Shown: positions 35,840 through 45,414, numbered from the stretch's first letter. The stretch: DNA of 64,000 nucleotides from Massilia sp. Root351 (GCF_001425045.1 NZ_LMDJ01000012.1:164527-228526), one strand, 5' to 3'. The notes: generated by a model not told the origin, from the letters alone. A program made the numbers and translations.

Positions 35840-36529
35840 CTATTTTTCGGACAACATGTAGCCGACGCTGCGCACCGTCTTGATCAGGTGCTCGGCCTCC
35901 TTCAGCGCCTTGCGCAGGCGCAGCACGTGCACGTCCACCGTGCGCTCCTCGATCACCACGTGGTCGCCCCACACCTTGTCGAGCAGCTGGCTGCGCGAGA
36001 ACACCCGTTCCGGGTGCGCCATGAAAAACTTCAGCAGCTTGTATTCGGCGTGGCCGATATCGATCTTCTGCTCGTTCATCAGCACCGTGCAGCTGACCGG
36101 GTCCAAGGTCACGCCGCCCACGTTCATCGCCGCCTGCGCGTGCTCCGGGCTCTTGCGCCGCAACAGGGCCTTGGCGCGCGCCAGCAGCTCGCGCGGCGAG
36201 AACGGCTTGGTGATGTAGTCGTCGGCGCCGCTGTTCAGGCCGGCCAGCTTGTCCTCTTCCATGCTCTTGGCGGTGAGCATGATGATGGGGATGTCCTGGA
36301 ACTGGCGGTCGGAGCGGATGCGCGACAGCAGGCGCAGGCCGGTCTGGTCGGGCAGCATCCAGTCCAGCAGCAACAGCTGCGGGGTGCGCTTGGTGATGAA
36401 TTCCCAGGCTTCGCCCACGGTCGAGACGGCGCACACATTCCAGCCTGCGTCGCGCAGCGAAAACGTCACCAGTTCGACGATCGCAGGCTCGTCCTCCACT
36501 ATCAGTACAGTCGTTTTATCAGATGCCAT
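35840..36529 (-). CDS. phoB: Phosphate regulon response regulator PhoB
   Basis: The 229-residue OmpR-type regulator has a receiver with E12/D13, phospho-acceptor D56 (LLLLDWMLPDQTG) and KPFSPRELLAR, and a winged-helix domain with HAEYKLLKFFMAHPERVFSRSQLLD. Phosphorylated PhoB binds Pho boxes, two of which lie upstream of pstS and ppk in this window. It sits between phoU and phoR in the operon. Confidence 0.97.
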   Translation of the reverse strand: MASDKTTVLIVEDEPAIVELVTFSLRDAGWNVCAVSTVGEAWEFITKRTPQLLLLDWMLPDQTGLRLLSRIRSDRQFQDIPIIMLTAKSMEEDKLAGLNSGADDYITKPFSPRELLARAKALLRRKSPEHAQAAMNVGGVTLDPVSCTVLMNEQKIDIGHAEYKLLKFFMAHPERVFSRSQLLDKVWGDHVVIEERTVDVHVLRLRKALKEAEHLIKTVRSVGYMLSEK

Positions 36530-36543
36530 GGTACCGCTTTACT

Positions 36544-37248
36544 TTATTCTGGGAGATCGTCCGGCAGGGGAACGGTCTTGGTATGGCGGATGTCCTTGCC
36601 TTCCACCACGTAAATCACGTACTCGGCGATGTTCTTCGCGTGGTCGCCGATGCGCTCGATTGCCTTGGCCACCCACAGGGTGTCCAGCGCGGCGGAGATT
36701 GTACGCGGATCTTCCATCATGAAGGTGATCAGATTGCGCATGATGGAACGGAACTCGTGGTCGATCACGGCATCCTGCGCGATCAGCTGCAGCGCCTGCT
36801 TGCCGTCGTTGCGGGCGAACGCGTCCAGCGCGTCGTGCAGCATGTCGCTGGTGGCGTTGGCGATGCTGCGCACCATTTCATAGTGGCTCACCGTCACGGC
36901 GCCGCGGCTGTGCAGGCTTTTCGCGGTGCGCGCGATCTTGGTCGCTTCGTCGCCGATGCGCTCCAGGTCGGTAATCACCTTGATGGTGGCCATCACGGTG
37001 CGCAGGTCGTTGGCGGTCGGCTGGCGGCGCACGATCAGGTGGCTGCAGGCGTCATCCAGCTGCACTTCCAGCTGGTTCACGGTATCGTCTTCGCGCATCA
37101 CGCGCTCGGCGCGTTCCAGGTTGCCGATGCGGAAGCAGGTCATGGCGTCGAGGAATTGGGTCTCGACGATGCCGCCCATCAGCAGCACCTTGGAGCGGAT
37201 CGCTTCCAGTTCCTCGTCATATTTCTTGGATGAATGTTCGCCCATCAT
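36544..37248 (-). CDS. phoU: Phosphate transport system regulator PhoU
   Basis: The 234-residue helical protein has the duplicated three-helix PhoU fold with metal-binding motifs such as ERIGDEATKIAR (about 104-115) and ERIGDHAKNIAE in the second half. PhoU links the PstB transporter state to PhoR and keeps the regulon off when phosphate is plentiful. Two adjacent ATG codons (37248, 37245) are possible starts. It is between pstB and phoB. Confidence 0.97.
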   Translation of the reverse strand: MMGEHSSKKYDEELEAIRSKVLLMGGIVETQFLDAMTCFRIGNLERAERVMREDDTVNQLEVQLDDACSHLIVRRQPTANDLRTVMATIKVITDLERIGDEATKIARTAKSLHSRGAVTVSHYEMVRSIANATSDMLHDALDAFARNDGKQALQLIAQDAVIDHEFRSIMRNLITFMMEDPRTISAALDTLWVAKAIERIGDHAKNIAEYVIYVVEGKDIRHTKTVPLPDDLPE

Positions 37249-37284
37249 GGTGGTTCTCTCCGTACTCTTGTTATGTGCCGAGGC

Positions 37285-38085
37285 TTAGCCGAAGCGGCCG
37301 GTGATGTAATCCTGCGTTTCCTTGCGGGCAGGGTTCATGAAGATCTGGTCGGTTTCGCCGAACTCCACCAGTTCGCCCAGGTACATATAGGCGGTGTAGT
37401 CGGAGCAGCGCGCCGCCTGCTGCATGTTGTGGGTGACGATGGCGATGGTGTAGTCCTGCTTCAGTTCGCTGATCAGTTCTTCCACTTTCGAAGTCGAGAT
37501 CGGGTCCAGCGCCGAGGTCGGTTCGTCGAGCAGCAGCACGTCGGGCTTGACCGCCACGCCGCGCGCGATGCACAGGCGCTGCTGCTGGCCGCCGGACAGC
37601 GACAGGCCGCTCTTGCTCAGCTTGTCCTTCACCTCGCCCCACAGCGCGGCCTTCTTCAGCGCCCATTCCACGCGCTCGTCCATCTCGCCTTTCGACAGGT
37701 CTTCATACAGGCGCACGCCGAAAGCGATGTTGTCGTAGATCGACATCGGGAACGGGGTCGGCTTCTGGAACACCATGCCGACCTTGGCGCGCAGCATGTT
37801 GACGTCCTGGCCCGGCTCGAGGATGTTGCGGCCGCGGTACATGATGGAGCCTTCGGCGCGCTGGCCCGGATACAGGTCGTACATGCGGTTCAGCGTGCGC
37901 AGCAGGGTCGACTTGCCGCAGCCGGACGGGCCGATGAAGGCCGTCACCTGCTTCTCGTGCACGTCCAGGTTGACGTTGTGCAGGCTCTGCGTCTTGCCAT
38001 AGAAGAAGTTCAGGCCCGAGATTTCGATGGTCTTGCGCTTGGCGGCGTTCGCTGCTTTGGTGTCGTTGCTCATTTGCGTATTCAT
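37285..38085 (-). CDS. pstB: Phosphate ABC transporter ATP-binding protein PstB
   Basis: The 266-residue ATPase has Walker [19 protein letters not shown], the Q-loop [12 protein letters not shown], the signature [14 protein letters not shown] and Walker [14 protein letters not shown]. It powers high-affinity phosphate import through PstA and PstC. ATG at 38085 or 38073 could be the start; neither has a clear Shine-Dalgarno site, consistent with coupling to pstA. Confidence 0.97.
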   Translation of the reverse strand: MNTQMSNDTKAANAAKRKTIEISGLNFFYGKTQSLHNVNLDVHEKQVTAFIGPSGCGKSTLLRTLNRMYDLYPGQRAEGSIMYRGRNILEPGQDVNMLRAKVGMVFQKPTPFPMSIYDNIAFGVRLYEDLSKGEMDERVEWALKKAALWGEVKDKLSKSGLSLSGGQQQRLCIARGVAVKPDVLLLDEPTSALDPISTSKVEELISELKQDYTIAIVTHNMQQAARCSDYTAYMYLGELVEFGETDQIFMNPARKETQDYITGRFG

Positions 38086-38101
38086 CTGTATGTATGTTTG
38101 A

Positions 38102-38965
38102 TTAGTTCGGGGCTTTTTGGCTGAACACGGTGCGCGACAGGATGTTCAGGCCCAGCACGCTGAAGGTCACCAGCAGGGCGCCGCCCCAAGCCAGCGAGCG
38201 CCAGTTGTCGTACGGGCTCATGGCGAACTGGTAAATCACCACCGGCAGGTTGGCCACCGGCGCGTTCATGTCGGCGCTGAAGAACTGGTTGTTGAGCGCG
38301 GTAAACAGCAGCGGCGCGGTTTCGCCGGAGATGCGCGCCACGGCCAGCAGCACGCCGGTCACCACGCCGGCCTTGACCGCGCGCAGGCGCACCGTCATGG
38401 CCACTTTCCAGCGCGGCGCGCCCAGCGCGAACGCCGCTTCCAGCAGGCTGTTGGGCACCAGCTTGAGCATATTGTCGGTGGTGCGCACCACCACCGGCAC
38501 CGCGATCAGCGACAGCGCGATGGAACCGGCGTAGCCCGAGAAGTGCTTCACGTTGGCCACGTACAGCGCGTAGACGAACAGGCCGATCACGATGGATGGT
38601 GCGGACAGCATGATGTCGGTCACGAAGCGGGTCACCTGCGCCACCTTGTTCTCTTCGCCGTATTCGGCCAGGTAGATGCCGGCCAGGATGCCGATCGGGG
38701 TCGACACCACGGTGGCCACGCCCACCATCATCAGGCTGCCGACGATGGCGTTCAGCAAGCCGCCGCCTTCGCTGCCGGGCGCCGGGGTGTTGGCCGTGAA
38801 CAGGGTGTAGTGCAGGGCCGAGAAGCCGTTGATCAGCAGCGTGGCCAGGATCCACAGCAGCACGATCAGGCCGACCGACATGGCCATCACGGACAGCGCG
38901 ATGCCGATACGGTGCACCAGCAGGCGCTTGCGGTAGACCGGGTTCATTGGGGTAGCTTGGCTCAT
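38102..38965 (-). CDS. pstA: Phosphate ABC transporter permease PstA
   Basis: The 287-residue permease has six predicted membrane helices and the coupling-helix region with [19 protein letters not shown], the EAA motif that contacts PstB. Together with PstC it forms the phosphate channel. The ATG overlaps the end of pstC by four bases. Confidence 0.97.
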   Translation of the reverse strand: MSQATPMNPVYRKRLLVHRIGIALSVMAMSVGLIVLLWILATLLINGFSALHYTLFTANTPAPGSEGGGLLNAIVGSLMMVGVATVVSTPIGILAGIYLAEYGEENKVAQVTRFVTDIMLSAPSIVIGLFVYALYVANVKHFSGYAGSIALSLIAVPVVVRTTDNMLKLVPNSLLEAAFALGAPRWKVAMTVRLRAVKAGVVTGVLLAVARISGETAPLLFTALNNQFFSADMNAPVANLPVVIYQFAMSPYDNWRSLAWGGALLVTFSVLGLNILSRTVFSQKAPN

Positions 38966-39978
38966 TTGACGCCTTCCTTGCGGGACATGCCGGCCAGCAT
39001 CAGCTTGGCGGCGGACAGAACGATCAGGGTAATCACGAACAGGATCAGCGCCAGCGCATACAGCGAGGACACGTGCAGCGTGCTCTCCGCCTCGGCGAAC
39101 TCATTGGCCAGCGTCGAGGCGATCGAGTTACCGGCCGCGAACAGCGACCAGGACAATTTGTTGGCGTTGCCGATGACGAAGGTCACCGCCATGGTCTCGC
39201 CCAGCGCGCGGCCCAGGCCCAGCATCACGCCGCCGACCACGCCGCTCTTGGTGTACGGCAGCACCACCTTGCGCACCACTTCCCACTTGGTGCAGCCCAG
39301 GCCGTAGGCCGATTCCTTCAGCACCGCCGGCACGATCTCGAACACGTCGCGCATCACGGAGGAAATGAAGGGGATGATCATCACGGCCAGGATCAGGCCG
39401 GCGGTCAGGATGCCGATGCCCATGGTCGGGCCGCTGAACACGGAACCGATGATGGGCAGCTGGCCCAGCGTGGCTTTCAGGAAAGGCTGCACGTAGTCGC
39501 CGAACAGCGGCGCGAACACGAACAGGCCCCACATGCCGTAGATGATGGACGGCACGCCGGCCAGCAGCTCGACGGCCGTGCCCAGCGGGCGGCGCAGCCA
39601 GACCGGGCAGATCTCGGTCAGGAACAGCGCGATGCCGAAGCTGACCGGGAAGGCGATCAGCAGCGCGATACCGGCCGTGGCCAGGGTGCCGACGATGGCG
39701 ATCAGCGCGCCGTAGTTGTCATTGACCGGGTCCCATTCGACGGTGGTGATGAAGGCCGGGCCGAAGTGCTGCAGCGCCGGCATGGCGCCCAGCACCAGCG
39801 AAATGATAATCCCCACCAGTACCAGCAGTACCGACAGGGAAAAGGTCATCGTGACTTTGTGGAAGATGAAATCCTGGATGCGCTGCTTGCGCATGGTCGA
39901 GAGCATGGCGGCATTGGACACTTCTGTCATGGCGGGCTCCGACAAGGTGATCGGCGGGGATGTGATGTCTGCGCTCAT
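38962..39978 (-). CDS. pstC: Phosphate ABC transporter permease PstC
   Basis: The 338-residue permease has six membrane helices after a cytoplasmic N-terminus of about 45 residues, with the EAA-type loop [20 protein letters not shown] and [18 protein letters not shown]. It pairs with PstA. It follows pstS after a 104-base gap filled with hairpins, which may reduce its expression relative to the binding protein. Confidence 0.97.
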   Translation of the reverse strand: MSADITSPPITLSEPAMTEVSNAAMLSTMRKQRIQDFIFHKVTMTFSLSVLLVLVGIIISLVLGAMPALQHFGPAFITTVEWDPVNDNYGALIAIVGTLATAGIALLIAFPVSFGIALFLTEICPVWLRRPLGTAVELLAGVPSIIYGMWGLFVFAPLFGDYVQPFLKATLGQLPIIGSVFSGPTMGIGILTAGLILAVMIIPFISSVMRDVFEIVPAVLKESAYGLGCTKWEVVRKVVLPYTKSGVVGGVMLGLGRALGETMAVTFVIGNANKLSWSLFAAGNSIASTLANEFAEAESTLHVSSLYALALILFVITLIVLSAAKLMLAGMSRKEGVK

Positions 39979-40002
39979 AGAGTGGTCTTGTTCTGGATGT
40001 GG

Positions 40003-40073
40003 GCTAGCCGGGTGCGCCGCGGCGGCGGTCCGCCGCAGCGTCCCCGGCTAGCCTCCTCGGCTGTCCGAGGAGG
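40003..40073 (-). promoter_or_regulatory. Paired hairpins in the pstS-pstC intergenic region
   Basis: A long stem GCTAGCCGGG (40003-40012) with CCCGGCTAGC (40043-40052) encloses an inner stem GCGGCGG/CCGCCGC (40019-40036). A second perfect hairpin, CCTCCTCGG (40052-40060) and CCGAGGAGG (40065-40073), abuts it. No T-tract follows. Such structures after pstS usually protect the 5' message from decay or partly block transcription. Confidence 0.75.
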
Positions 40074-40082
40074 CCGCGGGGA

Positions 40083-41126
40083 TTAGTAGATTGCTTTACC
40101 CGAAGCGTCTTTCAGGTTGGCTTTCCACGAATCCTGCACCAGCTTCACAACCGAAGCAGGCAGCGGCACGTAGTCCAGGTCGGCGGCGGCGGCGCCACCG
40201 TTCTTGAAGGCCCAGTCGAAGAACTTGACCACTTCCTTGCCCTTGGCTGCATCAGCCTGGGTTTTGTGCATCAGGATGAAGGACACGCCGGTGATCGGCC
40301 AGGAGGTCTTGCCGGCCTGGTCGGTCAGCACCACGCCGAAGCCCGGGGTCTTGGTCCACTCGGCGTTGGCGGCGGCAGCTTTGAAGTTGTCGTCGTCAGG
40401 CTGCACGAACTGGCCGTCCTTGTTTTTCAGCTGGGTGTGCGCGATCTTGTTCTTCTTGGCGAAAGCCCACTCCACGTAGCCGATCGCGCCCTTGATACGC
40501 TGCACGTTGGCGGCCACGCCTTCGTTGCCCTTGCCGCCCACGCCCACCACCCACTTGACGGCGGTACCGGCGCCAACCTTGGTCTTGAACTCAGGGTTGG
40601 TTTTGGACAGGTAGTCGGTCCACAGGAAGGACGTGCCCGAGCCGTCGGCGCGGTGTACCACGGTGATTTCATCGTTCGGCAGTTTCATGCCTGGGTTCAG
40701 GGCGGTGATTTCAGCCGCGTTCCACTTGGTGATCTTGCCCAGGTAGATGTCGCCGATCACCTGGCCGGTCAGCTTCATCGCGCCCGGGGTGACACCGTCC
40801 AGGTTCACGATGGCAACCACGCCGCCCATGATGGCCGGGAACTGGGTCAGGCCTTCCGCGTCCAGCTCGTCGCCTTTCAGCGGGCTGTCGGTGGCGCCGA
40901 AGTCGACGGTCTTGGCTTTGATCTGCTTCACGCCGGCGCCGGAACCCACGGACTGGTAGTTCAGGCCGTTGCCGGTGGCTGCCTTGTACGATTCAGCCCA
41001 CTTGGCGTAAATCGGGTAAGGGAAAGTTGCGCCTGCGCCGGTCAAGTCCGCAGCAGCGGCGGTGGAAAAGGCGACGGCAGCGGTGGCGCCGATAACCAGG
41101 GAGGTGAACAACTGTTTCATACGCAT
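40083..41126 (-). CDS. pstS: Phosphate-binding periplasmic protein PstS
   Basis: The 347-residue protein has a signal peptide (QLFTSLVIGATAAVAFSTAAAA) and a phosphate-binding fold with DLTGAGATFPYPIYAKWAE, SVGSGAGVKQI, DFGATDSPLKGDEL and HRADGSGTSFLWTDYL, the loops that hold the phosphate ion. It is the first gene of the pst-pho operon, with a Pho box about 57 bases upstream of its start. Confidence 0.97.
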   Translation of the reverse strand: MRMKQLFTSLVIGATAAVAFSTAAAADLTGAGATFPYPIYAKWAESYKAATGNGLNYQSVGSGAGVKQIKAKTVDFGATDSPLKGDELDAEGLTQFPAIMGGVVAIVNLDGVTPGAMKLTGQVIGDIYLGKITKWNAAEITALNPGMKLPNDEITVVHRADGSGTSFLWTDYLSKTNPEFKTKVGAGTAVKWVVGVGGKGNEGVAANVQRIKGAIGYVEWAFAKKNKIAHTQLKNKDGQFVQPDDDNFKAAAANAEWTKTPGFGVVLTDQAGKTSWPITGVSFILMHKTQADAAKGKEVVKFFDWAFKNGGAAAADLDYVPLPASVVKLVQDSWKANLKDASGKAIY

Positions 41127-41182
41127 ATCAATGTCCTTAGGGGTTGTGACGGTTTGAATGCTGCGCAGTCTACCGAGCCAAT

Positions 41183-41200
41183 ATGACAGCTTTATGACAT
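41183..41200 (-). promoter_or_regulatory. Pho box of pstS
   Basis: On the minus strand ATGTCAT, AAAG, CTGTCAT matches the PhoB consensus CTGTCAT-N4-CTGTCAT in all but one base. It lies 57 bases upstream of the pstS ATG, where it would replace the -35 element. Confidence 0.85.
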
Positions 41201-41279
41201 GTGAAAAAATAATTAAAACACCCGCTTCAGAGGGAATAGTACCCCGGTTTTGACACCGTTCCGGTCAATTATGACAAAC

Positions 41280-41320
41280 GTGACAGCCGCGCTGTCACCG
41301 TTTTGTCATGGAGTTGTCAC
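41280..41320 (+). promoter_or_regulatory. Pho-box array upstream of ppk
   Basis: Three 7-mers, CTGTCAC (41292-41298), TTGTCAT (41303-41309) and TTGTCAC (41314-41320), repeat with an 11-base period on the plus strand, the spacing of Pho boxes. GTGACAG (41280-41286) forms a palindrome with the first unit. The ppk ATG is at 41397, so PhoB should activate ppk together with pstS. Confidence 0.8.
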
Positions 41321-41396
41321 AATTAACATCTACACTGGGGCGCGCCCGATTGGGCTAGAATTAACCATCTGCAAAGATAAAGTGATAGACAACATC

Positions 41397-43496
41397 ATGA
41401 AGCCTGACCTGCGTTCGGAAACAAACAAGCACGGTATTTTCCTCGACCGCGAACTGTCCCAGCTGGCATTCAACCGCCGCGTCATGGCGCAAGCCGCCGA
41501 CCCTGCCGTACCGTTGCTGGAACGCCTGCGCTATTTATGCATCGTCAGCAGCAATCTGGACGAATTCTTTGAAGTACGCGTGGCCAGCCTGCTGGCGGCC
41601 GCCGCCACCGACGGCAGCAACAGCGCGCTGCACCCTGCCCTGGCCGCCAACCTGCGCCGCATCTGCGACGAGTGCCACGAGCTGGTCAAACTGCAATACG
41701 AACTGTTAAATACCGAAGTGCTGCCGCAGCTGCAGGAAGCGGGCATCCACCTGCTGCGCCACACCCAGCGCAACGAGGCGCAACGCGCCTGGGTCAAGCA
41801 GTATTTCGAGCGCGAAGTGCGCCCGCTGCTAACGCCAATCGGCCTGGACCCGGCCCACCCCTTCCCGCAAGTGGTCAACAAGAGTCTCAACTTCATCGTT
41901 TCGCTGACCGGCAAGGACGCCTTCGGCCGCGGCACCGCCATCGCCATCGTCAAGGCGCCGCGCGTGCTGCCGCGCGTGATCCGCCTGCCCGACGAGCTGT
42001 CGGACGCGGGCGGGGTGTCGTTCTGCCTGCTCTCCTCCATCATCCATGCGCATATTTCCGACCTGTTCGCCGGCCGCGAAGTGATCGCCTATTCGCAGTT
42101 CCGCGTCACGCGCGACTCCGACTTGTGGGTCGACGAGGAAGAGGTGAAGAACCTGCGCCAGGCGCTCAAGGGCGAGCTGCAGGGCCGCCAGTTCGGCACC
42201 TCGGTGCGGCTGGAGGTGGCAAAGAACTGCCCGCCCGAGCTGTCGCAGTTCCTGCTGGACCAGTTCGCGCTGGACAACAGCCGCCTGTATGAAGTCGACG
42301 GTCCGGTCAACCTGGTGCGCCTGACCGAGATCATCAACAACGTGGCCCACCCCGAGCTGCGCTTTCCGCCCTTTTTCCCCGGTGTGGCCAACAAGACCAC
42401 CAATACCGACATCTTCGGCGCGCTGCGCCAGCAGGACATCCTGCTGCACCACCCCTACCAGTCATTCCAGACCGTGATCGACTTCATCCGCGCCGCCGCG
42501 CTGGACCCGGCCGTGGTGGCGCTCAAGCAGACCATCTACCGCACCGGCATGAACTCGGACCTGATGGAGTCGCTCATCATGGCAGCCCGCGCCGGCAAGG
42601 AAGTGACCGTGATCGTGGAACTGATGGCGCGCTTCGACGAAGAAGCCAACATCAACTGGGCCGACAAGTTGGAGCAGGCTGGCGCGCAGGTGGTGTACGG
42701 CGTGGTGGGCTTGAAGACGCACGCCAAGGTGGCGCTGGTGATACGCCGCGAGGAAGGCGGCCTGCGCTACTACTCGCATCTGGGCACCGGCAACTACCAC
42801 CCCACCACCACCAAGCTGTACACCGACTTCGGCCTGCTCACCAGCAACCCGGAGCTGGGGCGCGACGTCAACGAAGTGTTCATGCACCTGACCAGCCTGA
42901 CCAAGCCGCAGAAGCTGAACCACCTGTGGCTGGCGCCGTTCGCGCTGCAGAACGAGGTGATCAAGGCCATCCGCAACGAGGCCAAGATCGCGCGCGCCGG
43001 GCGGCCCGGCCGGATTATCGCTAAAATGAATGCGCTGGTGGACGAATCGGTAATCCGCGCGCTGTACGCCGCGTCCAAGGATGGCGTCAAGATCGACCTG
43101 ATCGTGCGCGGCGCCTGCACGCTGAAGCCGGGCGTGCCTGGCCTGTCCGAAAACATCCGGGTGCGCTCCATCATCGGCCGCTTCCTGGAACACAGCCGCA
43201 TCTACTATTTCCGCAACGACCTGACGCACGACGTCTACCTGGGCAGCGCGGACTGGATGAGCCGCAACCTGTTCCGCCGCATCGAAGTTGCCTTCCCCGT
43301 GCTGGACCGCGCGCTGAAGCGGCGCGTCATCGCCGAAGGCCTGAACCCTTACCTGAAGGACAACAGCAATGCCTGGGAACTGGAGCCGACCGGCCATTAC
43401 CAGCGCCGCCGTCCGCGCGGCAAGCAAACCCTGTTCAGCGGACAGCAATACCTGATGCATACCCTGGGCACGCCCAGCGGCGAGGTCAACGACTAA
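41397..43496 (+). CDS. ppk: Polyphosphate kinase 1
   Basis: Starting at 41397 the enzyme has 699 residues, normal for PPK1. It begins FLDRELSQLAFNRRV, has the two phospholipase-D-like catalytic halves with the phospho-His in GLKTHAKVALV, and the ATP-site region HLGTGNYHPTTTKLYTD and DWMSRNLFRRIEVAFP. It makes polyphosphate from ATP. An upstream in-frame ATG at 41250 would run through the Pho boxes and is rejected. Pho-box control ties polyphosphate storage to phosphate starvation. Confidence 0.97.
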   Translation: MKPDLRSETNKHGIFLDRELSQLAFNRRVMAQAADPAVPLLERLRYLCIVSSNLDEFFEVRVASLLAAAATDGSNSALHPALAANLRRICDECHELVKLQYELLNTEVLPQLQEAGIHLLRHTQRNEAQRAWVKQYFEREVRPLLTPIGLDPAHPFPQVVNKSLNFIVSLTGKDAFGRGTAIAIVKAPRVLPRVIRLPDELSDAGGVSFCLLSSIIHAHISDLFAGREVIAYSQFRVTRDSDLWVDEEEVKNLRQALKGELQGRQFGTSVRLEVAKNCPPELSQFLLDQFALDNSRLYEVDGPVNLVRLTEIINNVAHPELRFPPFFPGVANKTTNTDIFGALRQQDILLHHPYQSFQTVIDFIRAAALDPAVVALKQTIYRTGMNSDLMESLIMAARAGKEVTVIVELMARFDEEANINWADKLEQAGAQVVYGVVGLKTHAKVALVIRREEGGLRYYSHLGTGNYHPTTTKLYTDFGLLTSNPELGRDVNEVFMHLTSLTKPQKLNHLWLAPFALQNEVIKAIRNEAKIARAGRPGRIIAKMNALVDESVIRALYAASKDGVKIDLIVRGACTLKPGVPGLSENIRVRSIIGRFLEHSRIYYFRNDLTHDVYLGSADWMSRNLFRRIEVAFPVLDRALKRRVIAEGLNPYLKDNSNAWELEPTGHYQRRRPRGKQTLFSGQQYLMHTLGTPSGEVND

Positions 43497-43514
43497 CGCG
43501 AAAAGAGGGATACC

Positions 43515-43982
43515 ATGGACCTGATCTTGTGGCGCCACGCCGAAGCCGAAGAAGCGGCTCCCGGCCAGTCCGACCTGGAGCGGGCCCTGACAACCAAGGG
43601 CCAGAAGCAGGCGCGGCGCATGGGCCAGTGGCTGGACTCCCAGCTGCCGGACAATTGCCGCGTGCTGTCCAGCCCCGCGCTGCGCACTTTGCAGACGGCG
43701 GAAGCGCTGGGCCGCAAATTCAAGATCCACAACGACCTGGCGCCGGGCGCGGACGCGGCCGACGTGCTGAAAGCGGCCAACTGGCCGGGCGCCCGGGAAA
43801 CCGTGCTGGTGGTGGGCCACCAGCCCACCCTGGGCCAGGCGGCGGCGCTGCTGATGACGGGGGAGGACCAGGACTGGGATATCCGCAAAGCCAGCGCCTG
43901 GTGGTTCGTGCAGCGCGATCCGGGCGACCCGGACAGTCTTTACCTGAAGGCGGTGATGGCTTCGGACCTGGTGGTGAAATAG
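43515..43982 (+). CDS. sixA: SixA-type phosphohistidine phosphatase
   Basis: The 155-residue histidine-phosphatase protein starts MDLILWRHAEAEEA (catalytic RHA/RHG motif, nucleophilic His about residue 8) and has the second His in VLVVGHQPTLGQAA. In E. coli SixA removes phosphate from His of phosphotransferase proteins. It follows ppk by 18 bases on the same strand, a pairing seen in many betaproteobacteria, and is probably cotranscribed and Pho-controlled. Confidence 0.94.
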   Translation: MDLILWRHAEAEEAAPGQSDLERALTTKGQKQARRMGQWLDSQLPDNCRVLSSPALRTLQTAEALGRKFKIHNDLAPGADAADVLKAANWPGARETVLVVGHQPTLGQAAALLMTGEDQDWDIRKASAWWFVQRDPGDPDSLYLKAVMASDLVVK

Positions 43983-44076
43983 CGTTGCAACTGTGGCTTG
44001 AAAAGCAAAACGCTTCTGCTAAAGTTTAGTTGTATCAACTCTAGGGAGCTGCCGTCCCAAAGACGGTTGAAAACTT

Positions 44077-44193
44077 ATGTTTACCCTCCTCACCATGGGC
44101 ATTTTTGGCGGCATGATCGCACTGGTCGTGTTCGAGCTGATCCAGGAGTCCAGTGGGAGCCATCACAAACTATCCGATCGCTATCACGAATAG
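44077..44193 (+). CDS. Very small single-pass membrane protein
   Basis: A 38-residue reading frame starts MFTLLTMGIFGGMIALVVF, one hydrophobic helix, followed by a polar tail ESSGSHHKLSDRYHE. It is followed at once by a strong terminator, and preceded by a small hairpin (CCGTC/GACGG, 44052-44066), which suggests a real transcription unit. There is no strong Shine-Dalgarno site. I do not recognise a family. Confidence 0.55.
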   Translation: MFTLLTMGIFGGMIALVVFELIQESSGSHHKLSDRYHE

Positions 44194-44213
44194 CCTGCCG
44201 CTGCGCGGAACCG

Positions 44214-44244
44214 GGCGCCTTAAGCTAGCACTTAAGGCGCCTTT
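44214..44244 (+). terminator. Intrinsic terminator after the 38-residue frame
   Basis: GGCGCCTTAAG (44214-44224) and CTTAAGGCGCC (44231-44241) form a perfect 11-bp stem with loop CTAGCA, followed by TTTG on the plus strand. It separates the ppk-sixA side from the convergent potF gene. Confidence 0.75.
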
Positions 44245-44295
44245 GTCGCGTTTACAGCTTGCTGCTCTTCCTGCTTATCCCTGCTTATCTCGCTG

Positions 44296-45414
44296 CTACA
44301 TGCCGGTTTTGAACTTGGTGTAGATGCGGGTGATGGAACGGCGCACGTCGGCCGGCACTGCTTCCGGGGCGATCATGCGCTGCATGTCGGCCGCCGGCAG
44401 GAAGACCGTCTTGTTGTCGGCGATATCCTTGCGCACAAACTTGATGCCTGCCTTGTTCGGGTTGGCGTAGAACACCTTGTTGGTCAGGCTGGCATGCACT
44501 TCCGGACGCAGGATGTAGTTGATGAACAGGTGCGCATTGTTCGGGTGCGGCGCGTCGGCCGGAATGGCCATGGTGTCGAACACCAGCGCGGCCGAGGTCT
44601 TCGGCACCAGCACCTGGATCTGGTTGCCGTTCTTAGCGTCGATGGCGCGCTGGCGGGCGATGTTGATGTCGCCGGACCAGCCGAAGGCCACGCAAATGGC
44701 GCCGTTGGCCATGTCGTTGATATAACCCGACGAGCTGAACAGCGTGACGTAAGGACGGATGGCCGTCAGCACCTTGCCCGCCTCGGCGTAGTCGGCCGCC
44801 TTGGCCGAGTACGCCGGCTTGCCGATGTATTGCAGCGCCGCCGGCAGCACCTCGGACGGCGAGTCGAGGAAGGACACGCCGCAAGACTTCAGCTTGGCCG
44901 CGTATTTCGGGTTGAAGATCAGCTCCCAGGCATTGTCCGGCATCGGCTCGCCGCCCAGCGCGGCTTTCACCTTGCCGACGTTGATGCCCACCGTGGCGTA
45001 GCCCCACAGCCAGTCCACCAGGTATTCATTGTTGGGGTCGATCTTGGCCAGCTTGGCCTGGATTTGCGGGTCCAGGTTGGCCAGGTTGGCCAGCTTGGAC
45101 TTGTCCAGCTTGCGCAGCTGCTTGGCGTCGATCTGCAGCTTGGCCCACGGTGCGGTCGGCACCACGATGTCGTAGCCGGATTTGCCGGCGGCCAGCTTGG
45201 AGTTCAGGATCTCGTTGTTATCAAAAACATCATAGCGGACCTTGATGCCGGTCTCTTTCTCGAAGTTCTTGATGGTGTCGTCGGCGATATAGTCCGACCA
45301 GTTGTAGATGTTCAGGACTTTCTCTTCCTGCTGCGCCTGCACCAGCCCCGCCGTGGACATCATGGCAGCCGTCGCCGCCAACATCATCAACTTCCCCCAA
45401 CGCTTCCCCGCCAT
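44296..45414 (-). CDS. potF: Polyamine ABC transporter substrate-binding protein (PotF/PotD family)
   Basis: The 372-residue protein has a signal peptide (LMMLAATAAMMSTAGLVQA) and the polyamine-binding fold: KVLNIYNWSDYIADD, FEKETGIKVRYDVFDNNE, SGYDIVVPTAPWAKLQID and a FGWSGDINIARQRA loop. It resembles putrescine-specific PotF rather than spermidine PotD. The transporter ATPase and permease genes are not in the window. ATG codons at 45414 or a little inside are possible starts. Confidence 0.92.
   Translation of the reverse strand: MAGKRWGKLMMLAATAAMMSTAGLVQAQQEEKVLNIYNWSDYIADDTIKNFEKETGIKVRYDVFDNNEILNSKLAAGKSGYDIVVPTAPWAKLQIDAKQLRKLDKSKLANLANLDPQIQAKLAKIDPNNEYLVDWLWGYATVGINVGKVKAALGGEPMPDNAWELIFNPKYAAKLKSCGVSFLDSPSEVLPAALQYIGKPAYSAKAADYAEAGKVLTAIRPYVTLFSSSGYINDMANGAICVAFGWSGDINIARQRAIDAKNGNQIQVLVPKTSAALVFDTMAIPADAPHPNNAHLFINYILRPEVHASLTNKVFYANPNKAGIKFVRKDIADNKTVFLPAADMQRMIAPEAVPADVRRSITRIYTKFKTGM

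Noticed and set aside
41256-41286. Extra minus-strand Pho-like repeats upstream of ppk
   Set aside because: The TGTCA cores repeat at nine bases, not eleven, so they do not fit PhoB spacing and were not counted as a box.
43983-44076. Possible c-di-GMP riboswitch before the 38-residue frame
   Set aside because: Only a small CCGTC/GACGG hairpin and a GCAAA element were seen; the conserved tetraloop/receptor and second stem of known c-di-GMP riboswitches could not be aligned.
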